The position numbers and the translations under genes are program-made. DNA of 48,864 bases, taken from the NCBI GenBank assembly GCA_001798855.1, contig MGQQ01000154.1, positions 1 to 48,864 of the forward strand. Reading direction: 5' to 3'. The stretch's first letter is position 1. Every line of letters starts with the position of its first letter. Source of the DNA: Deltaproteobacteria bacterium RBG_16_49_23. Lineage in GTDB: Bacteria > Desulfobacterota > BSN033 > UBA1163. This document shows positions 27,303-33,657 of the stretch, piece after piece. Under the pieces are notes generated by a model. It saw nothing but the letters and a program-made list of their open reading frames with translations. It was not told the origin of the DNA and did not search any database.

Positions 27303-27366
27303 TGGAATGGTGGAATAATGGAATGTTGGTGGTAAATGATTAGAAGAATGGCACGATGGAATGATG
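27303..27366. repeat. TGGAAT array (left arm)
   Basis: At least five TGGAAT units with 3-5 base spacers lie directly after the pump stop. The inverted ATTCCA array at 27818-27945 mirrors it on the far side of the four-helix-bundle gene. Confidence 0.8.
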
Positions 27367-27401
27367 TTGATAATAAGTGCTATTTATGAGATAAAAAGTT
27401 T

Positions 27402-27806
27402 GTGGATCGCAAAAACATTAATAGAGGATTCAAGAAACTTCGTGTCTGGCAAGATTCCGTCTCGCTCTATATTCTTGCGTGCAAAACATTCGAAAAGTTT
27501 CCATTTGAACTTAAAAAAGTCGCGTCGAACGTTATCGATTCGTCTCACAGTATTTCGAGAAATATATCAGAAGGTTATTGCCGTCGCAGCATAAAAGAGT
27601 ACTTGAACCATCTCAATATTGCTCTTGGTTCATGTGGGGAATTTCATTCGTGTTATGAGAGTTTTAATCGGGCTGGGCAAATTACAGGTGAAGAATATGA
27701 TGAGTTAGACCAACTTCATTACAAAGTAGAGAATGGCTTGCTAAAATTAATAGAATCCTTGCAAAAGAAACAAGCGTCGGGAAATTGGCAGGATACTTTC
27801 CAGTAA
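27402..27806 (+). CDS. Four-helix-bundle protein (S23/23S intervening-sequence family)
   Basis: A 134-residue member of the TIGR02436/S23 four-helix-bundle family, first found in rRNA intervening sequences and related to Avd of diversity-generating retroelements. The family pattern is clear: FKKLRVWQDSVSLYILA near the start, SHSISRNISEGYCRRSIKEY in the middle, then LNIALGSCGEFHSCYE. The start is GTG 27402; no strong RBS is visible. The biochemical function of the family is not known. The gene is alone between mirror-image ATTCCA arrays, inserted between the metal pump and a convergent permease. There is no reverse transcriptase or variable repeat nearby. The boxed arrangement suggests the gene and its flanking arrays move or spread as a unit (inference). 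Confidence 0.85.
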   Translation: MDRKNINRGFKKLRVWQDSVSLYILACKTFEKFPFELKKVASNVIDSSHSISRNISEGYCRRSIKEYLNHLNIALGSCGEFHSCYESFNRAGQITGEEYDELDQLHYKVENGLLKLIESLQKKQASGNWQDTFQ

Positions 27807-27817
27807 ATTCAATCTTC

Positions 27818-27945
27818 TGGTATTTCACGATATTCTTACTTTCCATCATTCAATCATTCCATTATTCCGATATTCCATCGTTCCATCATTCCGGTTTCTT
27901 CTCTTTTCCCAATATTCCATTATTCCATTATTCCAACATTCCAGA
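27818..27945. repeat. ATTCCA array (right arm)
   Basis: About ten ATTCCA or ATTCAA-type units spaced by 3-5 bases, such as ATTCCATTATTCCG and ATTCCATTATTCCATTATTC. It is inverted relative to the array at 27303. Further short copies occur at 30495-30525 and 33392-33415. Confidence 0.8.
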
Positions 27946-27947
27946 TT

Positions 27948-29081
27948 TTATGTTCTCATAACCAAATCTAAATCAATTCTTAAAACCCTCAAGGCCGGGA
28001 GAATGGTTGCAACGGTGTAAGGAAAAACAGTCGCCAGAAAGAGCGCCAGTATCTGGCCGAGATCGATAAAAGGGATAAGCCTGAAATCGGGATAGAGCGC
28101 TGCCCACCCTTTCAGGACGGGTTCAAAAAGGGCTGAGGAGATCAGAAAGACATGAACATAAGCCAGGGTGGTCCCCAATAAAAAACAGGATAGAGAAATC
28201 CCAAGCCCCTCCCAGAATTTCATCAAAAGAATATCGGAAATCGGCCAACCCATGGCCTTGAGAATACCGACCTCCCTTCTCTCCTCTTCGCCCATGCCTG
28301 ATGCTTTGTCCCATGCCAGAATGATCAAAGCGAAGAGTCCGCCCGTGAGGACGACCATCATGATTCCCCCCCGCCAGGTGAAGGCCGTTCCATAAGCGTT
28401 AACCATATCATCCCTCCCGATGAGTTTGCTATCGGGAAGAAGGGCGGTGATCTCATCGCCCACCTGGGAAAGATTTTTCTGATTCCTGGTCCGGACCGTT
28501 AAATCCGTAACAAAATCTTTCGGCATCCCAAGGAGACTTCTAAAGTCATCCTGAGAAACCAGGATCAGATCTGAAGAGACCCTCTCCGTTCCAGGCGGGA
28601 GAATCCTTGTGACGGTCAATGAGAAGAGGCCCCCCTCATAATCCCTGAATTCCATCGTATCTCCCTCAAATGCCAGGCGAGTTCTTGAAACCCCTTCGCC
28701 AATGGCGATATTTCCCCTGCCCTGATCGAAGTCCTCAGGGACGACCAGTGTATAGTTGGCGCCAATAATGGGATCGTAATAATAACCCCACAGACGGGCC
28801 CTCGCGGAATCAATCCCCTTGAGATTCTTTATTTTGTCGAGATAGCTGACCGGCATCGGATGATGCCTGCCTGCGATCACCCTCTGAATAACCAACTCCG
28901 GAGCGCTCCGTAAGAGAAAGGAGGCCTCCTTTCGGATCGCATGGGAAATGAACACGACAGAGGCGAGCATGAAGACAGCGAGCGAATAGACAGAAAGGAG
29001 GGCAAGCGTTTTTCCCTTTCTTCTCTTGAAGGAGGACAACATAAAATCAATGATATTCTTCTGCCGCTCAATCAAGATCAT
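27948..29081 (-). CDS. FtsX-like ABC transporter permease
   Basis: A 377-residue permease of the MacB/LolC-FtsX type. An N-terminal helix (about 28-50, ALLSVYSLAVFMLASVVF) is followed by a MacB-like periplasmic domain (about 55-235), then three helices (about 238-258, 288-315, 340-365). The coupling segment EEERREVGILKAMGWP between helices 2 and 3 is the family hallmark. The partner ATPase is not in the window; it might lie elsewhere or the locus may have been split. Lone genes of this kind often sit beside copper or nitrous-oxide-type periplasmic maturation genes. Here the neighbours are a CusBA pump and a YtkA-like protein, in convergent and divergent orientation respectively. Substrate unknown. 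Confidence 0.85.
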   Translation of the reverse strand: MILIERQKNIIDFMLSSFKRRKGKTLALLSVYSLAVFMLASVVFISHAIRKEASFLLRSAPELVIQRVIAGRHHPMPVSYLDKIKNLKGIDSARARLWGYYYDPIIGANYTLVVPEDFDQGRGNIAIGEGVSRTRLAFEGDTMEFRDYEGGLFSLTVTRILPPGTERVSSDLILVSQDDFRSLLGMPKDFVTDLTVRTRNQKNLSQVGDEITALLPDSKLIGRDDMVNAYGTAFTWRGGIMMVVLTGGLFALIILAWDKASGMGEEERREVGILKAMGWPISDILLMKFWEGLGISLSCFLLGTTLAYVHVFLISSALFEPVLKGWAALYPDFRLIPFIDLGQILALFLATVFPYTVATILPALRVLRIDLDLVMRT

Positions 29082-29129
29082 AAAATTTACTATAACATAT
29101 CACGCCTTCTCTGTTATAATAATTCGTAT

Positions 29130-29253
29130 TAATACAAACGAATTTTGTTTCAATACATTATTGTAGGGCATGATCCCCGATCATGCCTTTAAACGATGCG
29201 TTCGGGGAACGTATCCTACATTCCATGTAAATTCATTTATTTCGTTTGTATTA
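29130..29253. repeat. 124-bp element with 13-bp inverted ends
   Basis: TAATACAAACGAA at 29130-29142 and its exact complement at 29241-29253 enclose an inner dyad (GGGCATGATC-CCC-GATCATGCC type, near 29165-29187). It is non-coding and may be a small MITE. No target duplication was found. Confidence 0.6.
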
Positions 29254-29258
29254 GTATG

Positions 29259-29344
29259 GTAGCCGCAGGCCCTGCGGCAGGAGCCTGCGAAACGGCCTCC
29301 AATGTAATGCCAACCCTGAAACGCACCCTGCAGGGTGCGGCTAC
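29259..29344. repeat. GTAGCCGCA-bounded repeat
   Basis: GTAGCCGCA (29259-29267) and TGCGGCTAC (29336-29344) bound a GC-rich stretch with internal CCCTGCAGGG-like dyads. It is related to the element at 4928-5018. It ends 19 bp before the YtkA-like gene, so the 282-bp gap 29082-29363 is mostly repeats. Confidence 0.55.
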
Positions 29345-29363
29345 GAAAATAGGGTAGCAAATC

Positions 29364-29753
29364 ATGAACAAACGGACCTTTCTCATCCTATGCCTTCTTT
29401 TAACAATAGGGATCTCCTATGCTGCCGCCTATGAAGCCAAAAAAAGGGCAGGTGAGTATGAGGTTGAAATAAGAATAGATAAGAACCCGCCGGTGGTGGG
29501 AGAGAACAATCTTAAGATCGAAATAAAAGATCCTGCAGGAAGACCCATTACGGACTCCAGAGTGTTGGTCAATTATTATATGCCGCCCATGCCGAGAATG
29601 GCGCCCATGAACTACCGGACGGATGCCAGGCTTAAGGGAGAACATTACAGAGCGACCATGAGGCTGATCATGGCGGGTCCATGGTATATCGTTGTCATCA
29701 TCACCCGCGAGGGGAAAACATCCACGGCAAAATTCACTATCGATGCCCGCTAA
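29364..29753 (+). CDS. YtkA-like periplasmic protein with Met-rich loop
   Basis: A 129-residue secreted protein with a signal peptide (about 1-22, FLILCLLLTIGISYAAA). The mature part is a single immunoglobulin-like YtkA domain: EVEIRIDKNPPVVGENNLKI, DPAGRPITDSRVLV, then PWYIVVIITREGKTSTAKF. The loop MPPMPRMAPM has four methionines in ten residues and could bind Cu(I) or Ag(I), as proposed for other periplasmic Met motifs. Domains of this kind are frequent beside CusBA-type operons. Start ATG 29364; the RBS is weak. Copper binding is inferred from composition and context. Confidence 0.75.
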   Translation: MNKRTFLILCLLLTIGISYAAAYEAKKRAGEYEVEIRIDKNPPVVGENNLKIEIKDPAGRPITDSRVLVNYYMPPMPRMAPMNYRTDARLKGEHYRATMRLIMAGPWYIVVIITREGKTSTAKFTIDAR

Positions 29754-29936
29754 ATCAGTGTTAGTGTTAGTGTTAGTGTTAGTGTGAGGAAGCGCTGACG
29801 TTAGGTGTAAAAGGTAAGGGATGAGGGGTTACCCCTCTTACGACTTACGATTTATACTGGCATTGTCACTGAAAACTGACACTTACAAATTGATATTTTT
29901 TTACTGACACTAACACTTACACTGACACTGTTTTTA
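29754..29936. repeat. GTGTTA inverted array with inner palindrome
   Basis: CAGTGTTAGTGTTAGTGTTA (about 29757-29783) is mirrored by ACTGACACTAACACTTACAC at about 29906-29930. Between them is a second inverted pair around GAGGGGTTACCCCTC (about 29823-29838). This fills most of the 321-bp gap before the receiver gene. Confidence 0.7.
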
Positions 29937-29972
29937 TGGGATTCGGGCAGAATGCCATGCCGATAAGGAAAT

Positions 29973-29981
29973 TTACCCTAT
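29973..29981 (+). promoter_or_regulatory. TTACCCTAT motif upstream of the receiver gene
   Basis: TTACCCTAT in the context GGAAATTTACCCTATTCC lies about 52 bp upstream of the sigma-54 promoter at 30033. The same context GGAAATTTGCCCTAT occurs at 10339-10353. It is a candidate activator site. Confidence 0.45.
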
Positions 29982-30032
29982 TCCCTCCACCCATGATCAG
30001 AAAAATATTTGTAATTTCAGACCCTTAAATCA

Positions 30033-30049
30033 TGGCACCCTTCTTGCAT
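30033..30049 (+). promoter_or_regulatory. Sigma-54 promoter of the receiver gene
   Basis: TGGCACCCTTCTTGCAT matches the sigma-54 consensus TGGCAC-N5-TTGCA, with exactly 10 bases between GG and GC. It lies 26 bp upstream of ATG 30075. Confidence 0.85.
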
Positions 30050-30074
30050 TCTTTTTATATCAGAGGAAAAGCCA

Positions 30075-30434
30075 ATGGTTACTATACTACTGGCTGAGGA
30101 CGATAAGAACTTCGCGAGGGTCCTGAAGAGGGAACTTGAGGAGGATCAACACGTGGTCGATCTTGTCAACAACGGGATCGAAGCTATATTGGCCTTCATC
30201 GATCATGCCTACCAATTCGTTCTTCTCGATATAAAGATGCCCGGACTGAATGGTAATGATGCCCTGAGGATTATCAAAAAATTGAGTCCCTCGGTGCCCA
30301 TTATCACCTTTTCCGGAAATGCAGGACAGACAGAGATGGCCCAGTCGATTAAATGCGGAGCGGTGAAGTGCCTCATCAAGCCTTTCCAGATCAGCGAGTT
30401 GAAAGAAATGATTACGAGCCAGATCATGAAGTAA
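30075..30434 (+). CDS. Stand-alone response-regulator receiver protein
   Basis: A 119-residue single-domain receiver with no output domain. Acidic residues E8-D10, phospho-acceptor D52 (VLLDIKMPG), the Ser of ITFSGN and the Lys of LIKPF are all present, so it should be phosphorylated. Its start, ILLAEDDKNFARVLKREL, closely resembles that of the sigma-54 regulator at 844 (LLIADDDKNLTKVLKNEL), which suggests it is a paralogue served by the same heme-sensor kinase, perhaps as a phosphate sink. It is transcribed from a canonical sigma-54 promoter, so it may be a feedback element in that circuit (inference). An AGAGGAAA-type RBS precedes the start. Confidence 0.88.
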   Translation: MVTILLAEDDKNFARVLKRELEEDQHVVDLVNNGIEAILAFIDHAYQFVLLDIKMPGLNGNDALRIIKKLSPSVPIITFSGNAGQTEMAQSIKCGAVKCLIKPFQISELKEMITSQIMK

Positions 30435-30440
30435 GTTGGC

Positions 30441-30489
30441 CCCCTCACCCTTCCCCTCTCCCCGGTGGGGAGAGGGGAAGGGTGAGGGG
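30441..30489. repeat. 23-bp perfect C-rich hairpin
   Basis: Arms at 30441-30463 and 30467-30489 are fully complementary with a GGT loop. It follows the receiver stop by 6 bp but has no T tract. It could block exonucleases or act as an mRNA end, and it belongs to the dispersed C-rich palindromes. Confidence 0.75.
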
Positions 30490-30555
30490 AAATGAAATAA
30501 TGGAATGATGGAATTGTGGATTCCACTTCCTATATATACAGTGTCCGCAAATGGA

Positions 30556-30600
30556 AAATACATACTTTCCCCCATTTACTTATCAAACTTTAAGTGGTAG
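30556..30600 (+). promoter_or_regulatory. Conserved 45-bp block upstream of the first CHRD/SLH gene
   Basis: AAATACATACTTT, CCCATTTACTT and GTGGTAG occur here with the same spacing as at 33443-33487 upstream of the paralogous gene. The surroundings differ, so the block is probably a promoter or operator shared by the two genes. Confidence 0.5.
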
Positions 30601-30880
30601 AATTAAATTAAAATTGGTCAAAATAGGGTGCGATCGGGGATCTCACCCTACATAACCGTAAGGCCCGTTCCGAGAAAGGGCCGAAAAACGGAAGGAAGGG
30701 ATAAAAAAATATTATCAATTTTAAAATAGAAAGGAGGTGACGTTTCACTCAAAAAATAAAAAAAGCTTCTCGAATGGCGAGTTCCCCAAGCCCCCCCCCC
30801 TTCCCCCTGCCTGCCGGTAGGCAGGGGGAAGGGGGAATATAAAAAAACAATTTCCAGAAACCAAGTAAGGAGGTATCAAA
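30601..30880. other. Long leader of the first CHRD/SLH gene
   Basis: No gene is seen here. An imperfect dyad (TAGGGTGCGATC and GATCTCACCCTA) lies at 30624-30651, a GGCCC...GGGCC hairpin at 30662-30682, a perfect anti-16S sequence AGAAAGGAGGTGA at 30728-30740 that lacks a suitably spaced start codon and can pair with TTCACTC just after it, and a C-rich palindrome at 30789-30836. The real RBS is TAAGGAGG just before 30881. Confidence 0.45.
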
Positions 30881-33106
30881 ATGAGATTCAAAATATTTAC
30901 ATTATTAACGGCAGCTTTACTGCTCATTGGAATCGGCCAGACTGCTCAGGCTGACCTTATTGCAGTCGGTCCGGTTAATCCTGCGACCCTGTTTCCAACA
31001 TTCTTTACGGATATAAATGGACTGGCGCTTGGCCCCTGTGATGTAGTCAATGAGGACCCGGCTTTCCCCGCGGTCAACGGGCCGCCATGCGGCGCCCTTG
31101 CGCTCATCAATTGGGGCGACCCCCTTATTCCCGGTGATGGTCCTGGGTTTGTAGCCGGTAATGTTGAAGAGGTGACTTTCTACCGGGCTGAAAATGTTGC
31201 CGGCGCGAATTCCCGTCTTCGCATCGAAGTCCAGGGAGGGGTTTTACCTCCGGAAAGTGTCATCAATGGCGCCCTACTCCGGTTGAATATTCCCGACTTG
31301 GTTGACGGCGTCGGAAATTATACAGTGACCACACCTCTTGGAGTATTCATTGTTCCTGTAGTTGCCGCAGATCTCATAGGTGGGTTGAATACCACGCTTG
31401 TTCCCGATGCTTTGGGAGTCGCCGGGACTATTCCCGACTTCGTTGGAGCTTTACCGGGACCCGTTCAATTCTTTGTGCCGAATGGCACCGGGCCGGTGGG
31501 TTTCTTGGGGGATTCGATAACGCCAGCTCCATTGACTCCTGGATTTGGCTGGCCCCTTGCAGGTGGAGCGCTTGTCTTCCGTGTTGATGGTCCTGCCACA
31601 CCCCTGATTATAAATTCAACCGTTTTTACCGTTGAAGGCAAGGTCGCTGCCTTTGGTCTCAATGTTACACTTGCTGGCAATGGCACAGGCACTGTGACAA
31701 GCGCCCCTGTCGGAATCAATTGTCCGGGGGATTGTACGGAGTCTTATGCACCCGGAACGGTAGTCACATTAACAGCCGCCCCCACTGTGGGCGCTTTCAC
31801 GGGCTGGACAGGATGCACTCCTGTTGTTGGAGTGCCTACTCAATGCACAATCACAATGAATTTGGCAGCAAATGTTACAGCCACATTCAGCGCCGCCAGC
31901 ATTGCAGTTAACCCACTCACTCATAACTTCGGAGATGTCAATCTGGGCAGTGTTGAAATAATGAACTTCACTGTGACCAATAGCGGCGTTGTCAATGTTC
32001 TGATGGGCACTGCCGTTGTCGCCGGCACGCTTACCACCGACTTCACCAAGGGCGCTGACACCTGCTCCGGACAAACCATATTGCCCGCTGGAGCCTGCAT
32101 CATCCAGGTGCGGTTCTTGCCCACCGCAGCAGCCGCAATGGCAGGAACACTAACCATTCCTTCTAACGCTCCTACCGCAGCGCCGGTTGTTATTTTGAGC
32201 GGAACAGGAACCAATGCCCAGGTATTTGGAGACGTTCTGCCAGCCTCTCCCTTTGAGAACCATATCAATTCTCTCTCTAACACTGGCATCGCCCTCGGAT
32301 GCGCCCCTAACCAATTCTGCCCCGGAAACGCTGTCACCAGGGGACAGATGTCGGCCTTTATCATCAGGGCCTCCGAAGGAGAACCACCTGTGACAGTCAT
32401 CACCGTTCCTATGAGCGGAAACCAGGAAGTTCCTATTGTCTTAACCGCAGCTACGGGCGGAGCAGCGTTAATCGTTGACCTGACGACAGGAGGACTTAGC
32501 GGCCAAATTAACTTCTCTAACCTCACGACCGGAATCACTCTGGCCCATATCCACGAGGGCCCGTTGGGAGCAAACGGTCCGCCTATTGTCGATTTTACAG
32601 GTGGATTTACTCCGGGCCAGACCACCGGTTCAGTGACGATCAGCGGAACATTGACCCCGGCACAGATCAATACGCTGGTTTCCGGAGGCCTCTATTTAAA
32701 CATTCACTCCGTAAGCTTCCCCAATGGGGAGATCAGAGGGCAGATCGGGCCAAGGTTTGGAGATGTGCCAATCAACAACGTCTTCTTCAAACACATCGAT
32801 AGGATGGCCATAAGAGGAATCACTCTCGGCATTGGAGGTGCACTTTATGGACCCAATAACAATGTAACCAGGGCGGAGATGGCATCTTTCATTGTTCGGG
32901 CCGTGGATGGAGCTGATGCTACGACCTGCCTGGGAACAGTTTTTACCGATGTGCCCGTTGGCGCTCCTCACTGCGCCAATATTGAGAGGGTCAGGGCGCT
33001 TAACGTGACCCTGGGATGCGGTGTGAATTTATACTGTCCCGGGGAAAGTGTCCCGAGGGAGCAGATGGCCGCTTTTATCGCAAGAGCCTTCCTCGGAATT
33101 CCGTAA
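30881..33106 (+). CDS. Secreted CHRD-domain protein with split SLH anchor (paralogue 1)
   Basis: A 741-residue surface protein. The signal peptide covers about 1-24 (LLTAALLLIGIGQTAQA). A Gly/Pro-rich N-terminal region (25-250) is not recognised. Then come an InlB B-repeat-like domain (about 257-338, AGNGTGTVTSAP, CTESYAPGTVVTL), an ASH/Hydin domain (about 341-445), SLH motif 1 (448-505), a CHRD domain (about 507-622: MSGNQEVPIV, LAHIHEGPLGANGPP, GLYLNIHSVSFPNGEIRGQI), and SLH motifs 2 and 3 ending RAFLGIP. The CHRD domain is thus inserted between SLH motifs. The function of CHRD is unknown; His residues in AHIHEG and NIHS could bind metal. Start: TAAGGAGG before ATG 30881. A tandem paralogue follows. 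Confidence 0.87.
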   Translation: MRFKIFTLLTAALLLIGIGQTAQADLIAVGPVNPATLFPTFFTDINGLALGPCDVVNEDPAFPAVNGPPCGALALINWGDPLIPGDGPGFVAGNVEEVTFYRAENVAGANSRLRIEVQGGVLPPESVINGALLRLNIPDLVDGVGNYTVTTPLGVFIVPVVAADLIGGLNTTLVPDALGVAGTIPDFVGALPGPVQFFVPNGTGPVGFLGDSITPAPLTPGFGWPLAGGALVFRVDGPATPLIINSTVFTVEGKVAAFGLNVTLAGNGTGTVTSAPVGINCPGDCTESYAPGTVVTLTAAPTVGAFTGWTGCTPVVGVPTQCTITMNLAANVTATFSAASIAVNPLTHNFGDVNLGSVEIMNFTVTNSGVVNVLMGTAVVAGTLTTDFTKGADTCSGQTILPAGACIIQVRFLPTAAAAMAGTLTIPSNAPTAAPVVILSGTGTNAQVFGDVLPASPFENHINSLSNTGIALGCAPNQFCPGNAVTRGQMSAFIIRASEGEPPVTVITVPMSGNQEVPIVLTAATGGAALIVDLTTGGLSGQINFSNLTTGITLAHIHEGPLGANGPPIVDFTGGFTPGQTTGSVTISGTLTPAQINTLVSGGLYLNIHSVSFPNGEIRGQIGPRFGDVPINNVFFKHIDRMAIRGITLGIGGALYGPNNNVTRAEMASFIVRAVDGADATTCLGTVFTDVPVGAPHCANIERVRALNVTLGCGVNLYCPGESVPREQMAAFIARAFLGIP

Positions 33107-33124
33107 ATTTGATTAATCTATGGC

Positions 33125-33161
33125 AGGGGCAATTCATATTATGAATTGCCCCTTTTTTTTT
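33125..33161 (+). terminator. Rho-independent terminator
   Basis: A 13-bp perfect stem (AGGGGCAATTCAT at 33125-33137, complement at 33141-33153) with a 3-nt loop is followed by nine T. It ends transcription of the first CHRD/SLH gene. Confidence 0.9.
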
Positions 33162-33657
33162 GACCCGGATTTAATGAATTTTTCCCAGCATTTCAATATT
33201 CGTAACACTTTAGCACTTTGAAAAAGGTTATCTAATCCCCCTTTGTCAAAAGGGGGATAAATTTCTCCTCCCTTTGGCCTTTTTATCCCCACAAATGGCG
33301 GGGTAAAGGGAGGTTGCCTGCCTGCGCGAAGCCGCTTCGGCGAAGGCAGGGGAGGGATCTTACAAGAAGATTTCAAACAGCTAAATTGATACCAACATTC
33401 CATTATTCCACTCTTCCTATACATACAGTCCTCATGACAAAAAAATACATACTTTTACCCATTTACTTTTAAAATTTCCTGTGGTAGCTTTTTAACTATC
33501 TGACAAAAAATGTAATCGCAGGCTTTAGCCTGCAATACTACGGCCGAAGGGGGGTGGTAATCATCTCAATCGCTTAAAGCTTCTAAGATGGCGGAAGGCT
33601 AATGTTTAATATCAATTCGTAACAAGAACCACTACTAAGAAATGAAGGAGGTTTAAA
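33162..33657. other. Intergenic region with repeats before the second CHRD/SLH gene
   Basis: No gene is present. A compound C-rich palindrome lies at about 33233-33360, an ATTCCATTATTCCA fragment at 33398-33412, the shared upstream block at 33443-33487 and a GCAGGCTTTAGCCTGC dyad at 33517-33532. A GAAGGAGG ribosome binding site precedes ATG 33658. Confidence 0.5.
33443..33487 (+). promoter_or_regulatory. Conserved 45-bp block upstream of the second CHRD/SLH gene
   Basis: This is the second copy of the block at 30556-30600. Core AAATACATACTTT, then CCCATTTACTT, and GTGGTAG exactly 38 bp after the core start in both copies. It lies 171 bp before the start codon here and 281 bp in the other copy. 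Confidence 0.5.

Noticed and set aside
29754-29936. GTGTTA array as an origin iteron set
   Set aside because: No replication gene or DnaA boxes are near, and the array is mirrored like other intergenic arrays here.
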